Part shown: positions 25,338 through 37,904 of the stretch, one piece after another
How the letters are laid out: each line of letters opens with the position of its first letter
Position numbering within the stretch: the first letter of the stretch is position 1
Assembly (NCBI GenBank): GCA_965153355.1
Contig: OZ231126.1
Coordinates: 51,832,001-51,896,000 of the forward strand
Direction of reading: 5' to 3'
Length of the DNA stretch: 64,000 nt
Source: Flaccisagitta enflata
Taxonomy: Eukaryota > Chaetognatha > Sagittoidea > Aphragmophora
The notes under the pieces: model-generated
Database searches by the model: none
Seen by the model: only the letters and a program-made list of their open reading frames with translations
What the model was told of the DNA's origin: nothing
Translations under genes and position numbers: made by a program

Positions 25338-25468
<131 letters not shown>

Positions 25469-25482
25469 TGACGGTCCCTTAC

Positions 25483-25604
25483 CGGAGGAGTAAAGGCGAA
25501 CTTTGACTGAGCAGAGCAGAGGCGATCTTTGGAAGGCACATGAAAAGCTCTCAACGTCATCCTCAGGTCTTTCTTCACAATCCAAGGTCGCTCTCATGTA
25601 GCCT
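25483..25604 (-). CDS. Candidate internal exon of an unrecognised gene
   Basis: On the minus strand a pyrimidine-containing stretch ends TCCAGTCACACAG, followed by a 122-nt open segment and then CTCCG|GTAAGGG, a good splice donor. One base plus 40 codons plus one base fits; the peptide includes MRATLDCEERPEDDVESF and CSVKVRLYSSG, with ordinary composition unlike the repeats around it. No other exon of the same gene was found, and (TG)n begins right after the donor. No family recognised; chance is possible. Confidence 0.3.
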
Positions 25605-25917
25605 CTGTGTGACTGGATGGAACAAAAGTGGGAGAAGAGATGCGATATTTTCAAGATTACAAGATTTCTAAGGTTGGTAGCTGAATCCATGGGTAGAAAA
25701 AAAAATTTGAAGGTAGAGGAGAAACAAAAAGAAAAGTGTAGGTTGGGTTGGGATAATCACAGACTTGTAAGGAAGAAGATAGGCAGCTAAGAACAACCCA
25801 TAAGGGAGTAGCTAAAAAAAAGCATGGAAAACAAAATAACCAATGTCTTCAGCACGCTGTATAAGAGTATATTTCTGACAAAGAATCCCTCATCTTCAAA
25901 ATGAACAAAAAATAACA

Positions 25918-25919
25918 TT

Positions 25920-25977
<58 letters not shown>

Positions 25978-25981
25978 GCAA

Positions 25982-26068
<87 letters not shown>

Positions 26069-26175
26069 AAACAACAACAACAACAACAACCACGACGACG
26101 ACGACTACAACGATGCGGCGACGACGACAACAATAACTACAACAATGACAACGAAGACAACAACAACAACAACAA

Positions 26176-26211
<36 letters not shown>

Positions 26212-26253
26212 CCAACAACCAACAACCAACAACCACAACCACAACCACAACAC

Positions 26254-26340
<87 letters not shown>

Positions 26341-26342
26341 GC

Positions 26343-26403
<61 letters not shown>

Positions 26404-26405
26404 GC

Positions 26406-26448
<43 letters not shown>
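25918..26448. repeat. (CAA)n trinucleotide array, ~530 bp
   Basis: Three blocks of (CAA)n separated by CGACGACGAC and CAACCAACAACC variants. Poly-Asn, poly-Val and poly-Cys frames are artefacts. Confidence 0.97.
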
Positions 26449-26449
<1 letters not shown>

Positions 26450-26729
26450 GCACATTGACAACACGCAGTCATCAAGAGAAAAAAACAAACGCCCGTGTGA
26501 AAGCGTATATGCCATTCCCGAAAAAATAGGAGGAGAAACTACTTAAAATAGGATGAGACTCACATGAAAATTAGGCTATTATCATGTTGCGGGGGAACAT
26601 TATTATGGGACACTATGAACGCTCTTTAAAAGGTCATCACCACCGGTGCAAAATTTGCTATAACCAGCAGGCAACACAGGAGGAGATAAAAGAAAATGGC
26701 ATTATGAGGACGACGACACAGATTTGAGG

Positions 26730-26742
26730 GGGAGAGAGAGAG

Positions 26743-26836
<94 letters not shown>

Positions 26837-26860
26837 AAACACACACAGAGCCAGCCAGCC

Positions 26861-26932
<72 letters not shown>

Positions 26933-26942
26933 TGACGGACAG
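26730..26942. repeat. (GA)n, (AC)n and (GACA)n composite microsatellite
   Basis: Three consecutive arrays, with CAGCCAGCCAG linking (AC)n to (GACA)n. Confidence 0.97.
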
Positions 26943-27479
26943 ATGGAGAAACAGACATATTGGTTGACAGACAGACAATCAGAGAAAGTCAGATGTAGTC
27001 AGATTAAAGCATCACGCAATATGACAGTAAAATACGCATGTTTGTACGCTTCTTGATATTGAAATGTACAATACGTTGAAAGCAGTTTGGCCTCCGGGAA
27101 GATGGTCATTTCCTTCTTCACTATCCAATTAAAGTAACTAGACTCCTTGCGTCTTAAAAAAAAGAATCTGATAATATGTTCACCAAAAATGATGTTTAAA
27201 TAAATGTATGATCAACTCAACGCTTGATCGAGAGATAGAAAGAGAAAAAAAGATTTTAAGAAGGAACTACTATAACATTCTAATTCAAACATAACATATT
27301 CGGTTTTCGTAGTCTCATGGCAATCTAGGCAAAGGTCGCGTGAATACATCTTTCACCAAATGTAGCCCATGTGGCACAAATGAAAGAGACGCTGGGGATT
27401 TGGCCTTAGTCGCTTGCCAACGAGCAAAGGGTGAGGAGGGTGTAGGAGAGGGAGAAGAAGGAGAAGGTGAGGTGAGCGA
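26943..27479. other. Unassigned
   Basis: Plain AT-rich sequence to ~27350, then G-rich sequence leading into the minisatellite. Confidence 0.5.
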
Positions 27480-27905
27480 GAATGACTAACAAGAGGATGT
27501 AGGTGAGGCTTGGAAGCGCGTAGGTGAGTTGATAAGTTTAAAGAACTCATTGGAGGAGAGGGAGTGGTAGGTGAGGCTGGGAAGTGCATGGGTGAGGCAC
27601 AGAGGGGAGTTGGTAAGTTTAAGAAACACGCTGGTGAGGGAGGCGAGGGGTTGGGTGAAGTAAGCGAGAATGAAGAACAGGAAAATGTGGGTGAGGCTAG
27701 GAAGGGCGTTGATTAGGCACAGAAGGCAGTTGGTGAGGAAGGTGAAAGAGTGGGTGAAGTGAGCGGGAATGAACAAGAGGATGTAGGTGAGGCTGGAAAG
27801 TGCATGGGTGAAGCACAAGAGGCAGTTGGTGAGTGAAAGGAATATGTTGATGAGGGAGATGAGACTCTGGTTCGGAGTAAGAAGGGCGTGGGTGAGGCAC
27901 AAGAG
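27480..27905. repeat. Minisatellite of ~100-bp units built from GTGAGG words
   Basis: Words such as GTGAGGCTGGGAAGTGC, GGTGAGGCACAGAGG and GTTGGTGAG recur every ~100-110 bp with drift. The Leu/Ser/Thr-rich minus-strand frames across it are a by-product. A word GTCGCGTGCGATTGG follows at 27966. Confidence 0.7.
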
Positions 27906-28455
27906 TGAGGCCGGGATTGTGGTTAATTAAGCCTACCTTTTCCTCACCCACTTTGACCAATCATAGTCGCGTGCGATTGGACCCTTATTCTCACCAACAA
28001 ACATGGATGTATGGGAGCGCCAAAATCCACCTAGCATTTCAAGATCGAGTGAAGATTCATTTTTCAATATAAAATCTTTCCTAAGACCGACTGAATATTC
28101 AAGACGTTAACCATGACCATAGATGTGGTGGATGTGGTGTCCCATACATCCATGGCAACAAAGCCTATCATCGCATGTGAAGGGGCAGTGAAGCAGAGGC
28201 CATTTTGGTCATTGGGCTGGGGCAGTGATGCGAAAAAAAAGACCCAAATAGCCTCAAAAGCGTTACTATCTTGGTCAAATTAAGAGTCCTCGCGATTGAA
28301 TTTAGTTATCTATACTTGAATATTGATCAGCAAAACCTCTTCTCTTATAACCAAAGTTTATTTCAGCATATTTTGGCACTAAATATTGCTTGTATTGTGA
28401 TCGTTTTGGTCTCATATAACAGTGTCATTGATTTGCGTGTGACAGGTTTCCCAAC
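27906..28455. other. Unassigned, with decayed CHE-like words
   Basis: GCAACAAAGCCTATCATCGC and GAAGGGGCAGTG near 28156-28190 resemble a CHE 5' end without a hairpin end. AGTCGCGTGCGATTGG at 27964 resembles a hairpin arm. Confidence 0.45.
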
Positions 28456-29551
28456 TTTTGGGCAGCGGCCCCGAAGGGGACGAAGTCCTGTAGAACACAG
28501 GGGGACTTTCGTTCGTTCGTTCGTCCGTCCGTCCGTCCGTCCCGCCCCTCGAGGCCTCTCAGGCCTGAAATCTGCACCGAAGGTCTCAGATCTGCCCTCT
28601 CAGACCTGAAATCTGCCCTTTCAGACCTTAAATCTGTCCTCATATGCTTGAAATCTGCTCTCAAAGGCCTGAAATCTGCTCTCCCAGGCCTGAAATCTGC
28701 CCTCACAGGCCTGAAATCAGTTCTTTCTGGCCTTTGATCTGCCTTTCTAGACCTTTGAACCCCCTTGTGTTCTACAGGACTTCGTTCCCTTCGGGGCCCT
28801 CCCTGCTTCTAAGTGGCCCTCTCAAGCCTCAAATCAACCCATCAAGCCTTAAATCAGTCCTCTCAGACCTTAAATCAGCCCTTTCAAGCCTCAGACAATA
28901 AATTCAGGCATCATTAGCCCCCTCAAACCTGAAATCTGTCCTCAAAGGCCTGAAATCTGCTCTCCCAGGCCTGAAATCTGCCCTCACAGGCCTGAAATCA
29001 GTTCTTTCTGGCCTTTGATCTGCCTTTCTAGACCTTTGAACCCCCTTGTGTTCTACAGGACTTTGTTCACTTCGGGGCCCTCCCTGCTTCTAAGTGGCCC
29101 TCTCAAGCCTCAAATCAACCCATCAAGCCTTAAATCAGTCGTCTCAGACCCTAAATCAGTCCTTTCAAGCCTAAGACAACACTTTCAGGCATCATTAGCC
29201 CCCTCAAACCTGCAATCTGTCCTCAAAGGCCTGAAATCTGCTCTTTCAGGCCTGAAATCTGCCCTCACAGGCCTGAAATCAGTTCTTTCTGGCCTTTGAG
29301 CTGCCTTTCCAGACCTCTGAACCCCCTTGTGTTCTACAGGACTTCGTTCCCTTCGGGGCCCTCCCTGCTTCTAAGTGGCCCTCTCAAGCCTCAAATCAAC
29401 CCATCAAGCCTTAAATCAGTCCTCTCAGACCTTAAATCAGCCCTTTCAAACCTCAGACAATAAATTCAGGCATCATTAGCCCCCTCAAACCTGAAATCTG
29501 TCCTCAAAGGCCTGAAATCTGCTCTCCCAGGCCTGAAATCTGCCCTCACAG
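28456..29551 (+). repeat. Terminal-repeat element with 281-bp higher-order repeat array
   Basis: A flank with CCGAAGGGGACGAAGTCCTG, TAGAACACAGGGGG and (GTTC)n/(GTCC)n (28470-28542) is followed by ~20-bp units of CCTGAAATCTGCCCTC type. From about 28700 these are organised in a 281-bp higher-order unit; the words ACCCCCTTGTGTTCTACAGG recur at 28759, 29040 and 29321. Each unit contains the reverse complement of the left flank (TTCTACAGGACTTCG then CCCTTCGGGGCCC). The array is cut by the gap at 29552. Confidence 0.85.
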
Positions 29552-29561
29552 NNNNNNNNNN
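29552..29561. other. Assembly gap (10 N)
   Basis: Ten N bases. The left side ends inside a tandem repeat of ~20-bp CCTGAAATCTGC-type units. The right side begins copy B of the large inverted repeat. The gap size is probably nominal rather than measured. Confidence 0.99.
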
Positions 29562-30157
29562 AAAGAATAAAAAGAAATCCGCCTAGATTTATAACAGACA
29601 GGAATTCATGGACCTCGTGTGACATCTTCCATTTTCTTATATTGGCAATAACAAAAAATCCACCTGAAAGATTGGTCCCTTGATATCCATGATTGCGAGG
29701 ATTAAATGGATTTGAAAGTGCTCGGTTCCTAGTTTTCATCTTGTCTGGTTGACCAAGATCTGCTAAAGAGAAAGATAGAAAAAAGGTACTTTTTAGCGAG
29801 TTTTTTTTCTTGAGGAAACGTTGAAGGTTCAACATCAGGGGAGTCGTTAGGACGGGAAAGGCTGGCAGCGACGAAAGGGGAGGTTCAGAGGAGAGTGAAG
29901 AGAAAAAAAAACAGACGCACCAGTCAAAACCACCTAAAAATCAACCACTGTGGATAAACACGCGGCCGAAGAGAGACTCAAAAGGACAGAATGATAGACA
30001 GAAAAAGCTAAGCAGGCAGTTGAACAGACACACACCAGTCGCTCGAAGGCTTGGAAAATATATAAACAACCTCGGGCAAATGCCGTTTAATCTCTGCAGT
30101 CTCAAACGGACATCTGGGCAACAAGACAAGTGCTAGTTATACTGATAGACCAGCATA

Positions 30158-30455
30158 ACGTATTTCCTGCATTTATCACCCCTCTCTAATTAGAGCCCCC
30201 CTCTTTTTTCAAAAAAGAGAAGACTTATGACAAAATTACAATCTTACTAAATTCATAGTAAATAAAGTTTTTTATTGGCAAAAAAAAAGTCTTTGTTGCT
30301 TTATTGCACTGAATTACCAGTTTTTCTTGTCAAAAACAGTAAGTTTCATATATAATCATTTTGTTTATGAGTCAATCAGGGGGCGCTAATTGTAGGTTGA
30401 AAATGACAATCTTGAATTTCAAAAGCCCCCGGGGCGCTAATTACAGGAAATACGG
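30158..30455. mobile_element. Fold-back MITE CCGTATTTCCTG family (copy B)
   Basis: Reverse-complement partner of 59345-59642. The TA and CCGTATTTCCTG terminus is at the right end here. Confidence 0.8.
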
Positions 30456-30875
30456 TAGACAACTTAAAGCATACTGAAAGACGCAGGAGAGGAAAGAGAG
30501 AGTTAATCAGCGGGCAAGGTACTAACAAGGGTAAAGGGACAATTACTCAGACTGACAAACAGAAAACGATGGCGAAGAGAGACAGACAAACAGAAGACAG
30601 ACACAGGTAGTTTGGTAGCTAAACGAGAATTATTTACTAGTTTTACACGGACACTGCCTCAAACCAACCTCAGCAACCTGTAAAGAAGAGAAATATGATG
30701 AAGCTGGAAAATAGACGCATTACCAAAAGGATACAAAAAACGACTCAAGAGAAGAATGCACGAGTTTTTTTCGCCGCAAAGAAGCTCAAGTCTTGCCACG
30801 AGTTTTTTTCTTTCTTTTCTTCTTTTTTGCCGAGTTTTGCGGTTTCGAGTTGCGAACTAGGATTCAGAGAGGAGT

Positions 30876-30879
<4 letters not shown>

Positions 30880-30961
<82 letters not shown>

Positions 30962-30992
30962 AAAGAAAGAAAGAAAGAAGAAAGTAGAAAAA

Positions 30993-31054
<62 letters not shown>

Positions 31055-31055
31055 C
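30880..31055. repeat. (GA)n-(GAAA)n-(GA)n composite (copy B)
   Basis: Counterpart of 58557-58920, where all three blocks are longer. Confidence 0.95.
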
Positions 31056-31489
31056 AGGTTTTTTCAGTGGGCTGCCAAATCGGAAAAAGAAAACTAGCAG
31101 AAAGACAAGTAGAGGAGAAAAGATAACAAGCAGGAGCCTGAAAAACAGACAGGTGGTACACAAATCTGGAATGAAATGACAAACGAGAGGTGAAGAATTG
31201 AACGGCAGGAAGCCGAAAAATTGAATGACAGGTTGTAAACGGAGATTTTAATGAACGCTCCGCGACATTTGTCGACAGGAAATTGCAGCAGTCGCAGCAA
31301 ACTGCAGCAACGGCAAGAGGCCACGATAACGTCGACGGCATTTCGTAACAAGACCAAAAAAAAAAAATCTACAGATGTTAGGAAGCGTGAAAGTATCAAG
31401 AGCGATATCTACAACTATCATGATTACAAAGACGACGACAACGACAACGACAACGACAACGTCAACGACTACGACAACGTCAACGACAA

Positions 31490-31528
<39 letters not shown>

Positions 31529-31556
31529 TAACGAAAACTGTAGCAGGTTTACAACC

Positions 31557-31737
31557 AATAAGGCCGGATACACGGCTATCCAAGTAGCTTGTGGGTGGGG
31601 AGGGGAAATTATGAATAAGGTCAACCAAGTATGTGGACCCTTAAGTTGATAAAAAAATGTGATCGATGGACCGACGGACAAAAGGACCGACGGACCGACA
31701 GACTTAGCAGGTTATCGGGTCGCGTGCTCGCGACTAG
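31557..31737 (+). mobile_element. CHE type I (copy B)
   Basis: Orthologue of 1163-1343. Hairpin GTCGCGTGCTCGCGACTAG. Confidence 0.8.
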
Positions 31738-31857
31738 AATTCCACAACGATCACTAGGAAACTTGATGAACAATTGAACATATTTTGAATGGTGCGGTGC
31801 GTAAGGAGAGGTTTGCCTTTCTTCTCAAGGCGAGTTAATGAGATATTCAAGTAACTA

Positions 31858-32066
31858 GTTTTTAGTTGCGTGCTACGCAACTCTACACCTCGCTTTGTCC
31901 GTCCGTCCGTCCGGTGGTTGGTCGGATGGTTGGTCACAATGTACTTCTTTCAAGTTATTACTTTTTTTTTTTGACCTCTTTGCTGCAGCCCAAATGCTCT
32001 GGTGAATTCAAATATGGCCCCTGCCCACCCGCACACGCCTTGAATAGCTGTGTTTCCTGCCTTGTT
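31858..32066 (-). mobile_element. CHE type I (copy B)
   Basis: Orthologue of 838-1041. Hairpin AGTTGCGTGCTACGCAACT is intact here, although copy A has CGCGACT on one arm. Confidence 0.8.
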
Positions 32067-32213
32067 TCTAGAGAAACGCTTTTATAAATGGAAAAAAATT
32101 GTATATAATGAAAGAGGGAATGTTGACAAAAATAATTGAGGAAAGCAAGAAAAAAAAAAGAGGAAACAATAAAAAATGACAGAAACAAAAACAAACAAAC
32201 AAACAAACAAATC

Positions 32214-32309
<96 letters not shown>

Positions 32310-32320
32310 AAAAGAAAGAA
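32214..32320. repeat. (GAAA)n microsatellite (copy B)
   Basis: Counterpart of 616-700 and 57288-57390. Confidence 0.95.
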
Positions 32321-32939
32321 AGGAATAATCAAATGAATTTATGAGAAAATGTAAGATTAAATATTCCAATGAACGGAAAAGAGTGAAAAGAAAGTATAGA
32401 GCAAAGATTAGGAATGATGAAACCAGACGTCAAGGACAAGGACAAGGACCGGGCATAGTGAGTGTTATTAGAATTGGGCAATGTGCATAGGGCAATGCGC
32501 TATAGAATACAAAGCAGGATGTGAATGGCTTGAGGGCCTTGGGAGGCGCAGGATATTGGCTATGGAACGACTTGTTAAACCTGCAATGGGCAGATCAGTG
32601 GCCCAAAACGACAAGTTGCCGGCTCAAGAGATCTACTACTTCTTAAGTTGTATTGTCTTAGTTTCAGCGCCGCTAGCCAACAAGTACGAGTAGCAGTAAA
32701 ACTAAAAGATGTAGAAAGTTGATCTTGGCAAGTACTTCATGTTTCAAGAGGGATTTTTTTTTCTTTTTTTTTTTTGAAAGGGAGATGAAAAGGATATGAG
32801 AGGGGAGAAGAGGGAGACACGAACGGGAACTAGGGGGGGGCAGACAAGCTTCCAGGGGACAATGCACTCCGCGACCGCCAAATGATGTTCGAAAAGGACA
32901 GATTCATAAATTCAGAACCTAAAGCTCTCGCTTAGTCTC

Positions 32940-33019
32940 TCTGTCTACGTCTCCTTGTCTGTCTCTGTCTGTTTCTGTCTGTATCTGTCACTGTCTGTCT
33001 CTGTCTCTGTCTGTCTGTC

Positions 33020-33115
<96 letters not shown>
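32940..33115. repeat. (CTGT)n and (TC)n composite
   Basis: Counterpart at 56545-56665 has a much shorter (GA)n block. Confidence 0.93.
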
Positions 33116-33118
<3 letters not shown>

Positions 33119-33299
33119 ACAATTTTTTCCACGATTATGATCATCATCCCCCGTCAATCTGTGAGATGCTATCCATAACGTCACCGCACTCTCACATGCC
33201 GCACCGCCTCAACTCACTCTTTCTTTTATGTCTCATTTTTCTCATTTTTCTCATTTTCATCTTTTTCCCTTCTTTTTTTCCTTTCTTTTAACTTATTTC

Positions 33300-33710
<411 letters not shown>

Positions 33711-33711
33711 T

Positions 33712-33851
33712 CTAGTCGCGGACACGCGACTCTAGAACTTGCCATGTCGGTCGGAAAGTCGGTAGGTCACATTTTTGAATTACAAGCGAATTTCGCATTA
33801 CTGCTCCTGCCCAACCGTCCGCGACTGGATTGCCGTGTAGCCGGCCTTGTT
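33712..33851 (-). mobile_element. CHE type I, compact (copy B)
   Basis: Hairpin AGTCGCGGACACGCGACT with 5' box AGTCGCGGACGGTTGGGC. The GTCC tract is reduced to a few GTCGGT words. The middle differs from the copy-C duplicate. Confidence 0.85.
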
Positions 33852-33882
33852 TTCTTTCTTTCTAACATTTTTTCTCTCTTCC

Positions 33883-33887
<5 letters not shown>

Positions 33888-33943
<56 letters not shown>
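33888..33943. repeat. (TC)n microsatellite
   Basis: ~55 bp directly beside a compact CHE. Confidence 0.93.
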
Positions 33944-33946
<3 letters not shown>

Positions 33947-34105
33947 CCGTTGCTCGCGCTTGTCTGCCTCCGTAGTATAAAGTCATAATTCAAATGATGT
34001 AATTTATGCCGGGCCATTTTCGTGTAACGTCAATTTATGAACATTATGCTAAACCGAGCAATGATCTCTTGGAGGACATTCCAGGCAATTAACGCGCCAT
34101 GAGCT

Positions 34106-34312
<207 letters not shown>

Positions 34313-34337
34313 TTTCCCGGGGTTCCTTGAAGAAACT

Positions 34338-34449
34338 ATGGACAGCTCAAGTCGGCTGTATCTCCGAGACTCCGACTTGTACTCAATAACTCGAGTAAGC
34401 ATTAAGCAGGGAGTTTGGAATGAAAAAGCCGTTGTGGAAATTACGTACC
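34338..34449 (+). CDS. Candidate first coding exon (copy B), unrecognised
   Basis: An ATG frame (MDSSSRLYLRDSDLYSITRV...) of ordinary composition starts 30 bp after a (GA)n tract. It reaches ACGTACC|GTAAGA, a usable donor, at 34450; a second GTAAGC lies at 34395. The frame stays open to 34532 without splicing. No partner exon found. Confidence 0.22.
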
Positions 34450-34893
34450 GTAAGAAAGAGGATGAAGATGAGTCTACAAACTGCGGTTTTATTGGTCCGC
34501 GTTGCGAGAGTCAAGACCCGCCTTATCACTAGAATTGATATTATGGGGATTGGGGAAGAAAAGTTGTTAGAGGAAAAAGCATGCATGGTTCAATTTGGAC
34601 GAGCGCACCGTTCCAAGATAAGGGAGTAGAATCATTTCGGACCTTCATTGTAAATTATCTTTTTTTTAAAGACAACATTTCATAGAAAATAATATCTGCA
34701 ACTACTTTTATACTGCAGTAGCAGTCGGGTCTTCATAACAATTCTTGGTCTTTCAGTGGATCGATAAAAAACCCTAGATTTTGGATGTCAAAACGACGAT
34801 CTGTCTCAAAATTACTGTCAATTAATTTTATTATTATTAGTTTTTTTTCATAAATTTGGCAGTCATATGGACCGACAGCGAAAAGAACAAGCT

Positions 34894-35067
34894 TAACAGG
34901 GCAACAAGTCGCACACAATTGGGCAGGGGTAATGAACACACATGGCATAAGATACCATAGAAGTGAAAAAAACCCCATATTTCAGCAACATTACGGACTG
35001 ACGGACGGATGAACTGATGGACTGGCCTTCACATCAACGTATAGAGTCGCGTGTTCGCGACTAAAAA
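34894..35067 (+). mobile_element. CHE type I (copy B)
   Basis: AACAGGGCAACAAGTCGCAC start, TTGGGCAGGGG box, GACGGACGG tract and hairpin AGTCGCGTGTTCGCGACT. Confidence 0.8.
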
Positions 35068-35373
35068 TGCGATGCCTACTGTATGTAGGCAAAACTTCTG
35101 AGAAGCTTCCGTCGGCATGTGAGGTCGCACCTGAGAGGAGGCGGCGGGAATAAATCGCGCGTCTCGTACTGCAATTGCCATAAATTGCAGTAGAAATGAG
35201 TTTCTTCCCGCCCTCGCAACTTTCTCTATTCGCTCCATTTTATTCCAGGTGGTAGACAGATTCATTTTCTTCTCTCAGTGCGGTACTTCGCAGCAATGAC
35301 GCTGTAGGGCTTGTTCACTACTAAGTGAGTTGAAGAAAACAAATCTTGACGTTGACACTCACACAATTAGGTA

Positions 35374-35548
35374 CAGTTACGCCTCGCTATCACAAACCGA
35401 AGAGTAGCACAATCCACTTAAAACAGTTTTGAAATGTTAGTCTTTTGATGTCATTCTTATTTCTTATGGTAGCAATAACAGAAATCCGCCTATGACAGAA
35501 AAGAAATAATCCTCCGAGTCCAACATCCGTTATTATGAGGTTCAACTG
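35374..35548. mobile_element. Tc1/mariner-like MITE CAGTTGAACCTC, 175 bp (copy B)
   Basis: TA flanks both ends. One end reads CAGTTACGCCTCGCTATCAC; the other, on the opposite strand, reads CAGTTGAACCTCATAATAAC. Non-coding. Confidence 0.8.
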
Positions 35549-35854
35549 TAACGTGTATTTTTGGTTACTCAATGGGCCAACAAGAATCAGTATCTAGTAC
35601 CTCTCTTTGCCAATGCAGTATGGCATGTTTCCTTTCTTTTCCATCTTTTTCACTCGACAGAAACAGAAAAGGATGTGATCATTTGTATTTGATTTCAAAA
35701 CATAATATTCATCCACACAATGGCAGTGAGTCCGAGCGGCAAAGCTAAAGTTTGTACGAATTTCCCATTAATCATAAATAATACGCTGTGTCGCTGTCCA
35801 GAAGTGCTAGGTCCTCGAAAGTTCGCAACAAGAACAATTGTTGCAAAAACAAAA

Positions 35855-36094
35855 AACAAGGTCATTTGACCTAAGTCGCGTGCATCTGTACTTTAAAAAA
35901 AGTCAAGCAGACAGACAGACAAACACTATCTTTCAAAAAGACATTTTAAATGACTGTTAACTCCACAACGTTCCTCCTCTACCATTCAGAGACATAAAAA
36001 CGCTTTAAAAAGCCAATGAAACAGTTTTATGACGGGACGACCAACCGACCGACGGATCAAGTGGCTTATAGAGTCGCGTGCCACGCGACTAAAG
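35855..36094 (+). mobile_element. CHE without GGGCAGG box (copy B)
   Basis: AACAAGGTCATTTGACCTAA start, AAGTCGCGTGCA box, GACCAACCGACCGACGG tract, hairpin AGTCGCGTGCCACGCGACT. Short GACA repeats lie near the 5' box. Confidence 0.78.
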
Positions 36095-36814
36095 AGAAGT
36101 TCATGGATTAGATAAGCAAAAACTTTTCGTGAGGAGGGCACTAAAGGACGAATCCTCATTTGGAAATGAGGGCAGTAAGCTCCCTAACCACTCAAGGTAG
36201 AATCGGACTTGTGTGGTTTTCAACTGTAATTGCCCCTTCTAACTAGAGTAGTTTTAAAATAAACTTTAAAAAGAAAGTTTTCTTGGACCTTATTTAGATC
36301 TGATACGCATCACTCTTCAATTTTTCTTATGTTATCTTTTAATGCAATTAAAAATTGTTAATTTTTGAAAATCTTAAGATAAGAATTCCTCAAAAGTGAT
36401 ATTTTCTTTTTTCTCAAAAAAATCTTGTTTTCCTTGTAAATCAAAACATCTTTTTTCATTCCTAGATTATTTTTCATAATAAATTGTTTTATTTTTTTTG
36501 AAAAAGATGTGAAGCACAACAGTGAAAATAAATTCAGAATTTTAGAAAGAATCATAAACCATTCTTTTTCACAGATAAACTAAACCAAAATTTTGCAATT
36601 CCCATGAGTAAGTAAAAACAAAAACCACTCTAAGTAGAATTGAACAGCCATGTTGGACCTCAGAACAGTATCTCAAATGAAAAGTAGAGTAAAACTCGAG
36701 TCAAGTTGCATGTTGCAAGCACGTTGTCGCCAGTAAACGGCGTTGAAATGGCAATTTGCCAGCGGCTATGTTAATGACGTTGTCCTCAGCAAACTGCTGA
36801 ATGACAGAGGGCAT
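36095..36814. other. Unassigned, AT-rich (copy B; counterpart 52956-53676)
   Basis: No coding signal; the frames present are Phe/Lys/Ile-rich and unsupported. Confidence 0.6.
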
Positions 36815-36824
36815 TCTGTCTGTG

Positions 36825-36867
<43 letters not shown>

Positions 36868-37005
36868 GTGTCTGTCTGTCTATCGGTTGGTGAGGAAAAA
36901 AGGAGATTTGAGTTGCAAATCACACGGGGCAAAAGGGGAAGATGAAATGAAGCTTACGCAAAGCACAATTTCCGCGAGGCCTCTCGCGGTTACTGAGAGA
37001 CAGAC

Positions 37006-37094
<89 letters not shown>
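36815..37094. repeat. (CTGT)n and (GA)n microsatellites (copy B)
   Basis: (CTGT)n at 36818-36880 and (GA)n at 37010-37094, with ~130 bp between. Counterpart 52620-52955. Confidence 0.95.
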
Positions 37095-37097
<3 letters not shown>

Positions 37098-37442
37098 AGA
37101 GAAACAAAACAAATGTTACAAAACAAGCTAACCAAGATAAACGGAGACCTAAAACAAAGAAAGAAAATCAAAGAAAGAAGAAAGGAAATAAAAAGAACGC
37201 GGAGGGGAAGAAACAACAAGGAATGATAAAAAAAAGACAGTAAATCAGAGGGAGACAGAGAATGAGACAGCGCGACGGGCATGTGAGACTGGGAGTGAGC
37301 CCGTAAAGCGCGGGAAATGGAGTCATTTCTTGCCTTGAGGTCGTCGGGGTGACACCGGTTAGACTATAATCGCAGCTGAGTTTTACCGGCGCCTTTCACA
37401 TTGGTAGGATAAGGTTGTCTCTGGGCGTGGTTCTGGTGACGA

Positions 37443-37653
37443 CCAAAAACGCATTCCCTCCCGTGAAACGCGATAACAGTGTGAACACATATTCAAGAAT
37501 TTCAACTGTCCCACGAGGGAGTTAGTAAAGTGAGTGAGCGAGCCCGTGAACACAGCGAGCAAGCCTAGCGAGCGTAGCGAAGCGGAGCGCTGCGGAATGA
37601 GTGAGCGAGTGGCAGGTTCAAAACGCGATTGTCTGTGACTAGAAACGCCCCCT
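37443..37653 (-). repeat. AGCGAAGCGGAGCGC-containing repeat (copy B)
   Basis: A GC-richer segment with GAGCGAGC, AGCGTAGCGAAGCGGAGCG and flanks AGTTGAAATTCTTGAATATG (opposite strand) and TTTCACGGGA. Copies occur at 39761-39996 in inverted orientation and 52061-52274. Class unknown. Confidence 0.7.
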
Positions 37654-37904
37654 TAGGTTGTCTCTCTTTTCTTATGCTTTTGTATATGGAATGAATTGTT
37701 ACACTTAGGAGTTAGGATAGTTGTGATTTTTGGATTTATCTCGCTGTTTGACGGCAAAGATTGATATGCAAAGGGTACGTATTGGTGCCAATAAAACTTG
37801 TTGCTGTGCTGTTGATTATGGCAATCCCATGGTTGAATATGAAAACATCCAAATCGTGCGGATAAAGACTGCCCAACACGTACAACATGTGAAAGAATAT
37901 AATT

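Noticed and set aside
35085-35170. Zinc-finger-like RRHVRSHLRGG peptide on the plus strand
   Set aside because: A single half-motif without the Cys pair; interrupted by stops in the same frame.
36110-36220. tRNA-like segment on the minus strand (GAGTGGTTAGGGAGC ... GGATTCG)
   Set aside because: An A-box-like word is present, but the B-box is incomplete and no cloverleaf could be drawn with confidence.
37530-37600. Bacterial or viral origin suggested by AGCGAAGCGGAGCG words
   Set aside because: Such words occur in prokaryotes, but here they lie in a dispersed repeat with eukaryotic-type flanks and no coding sequence.
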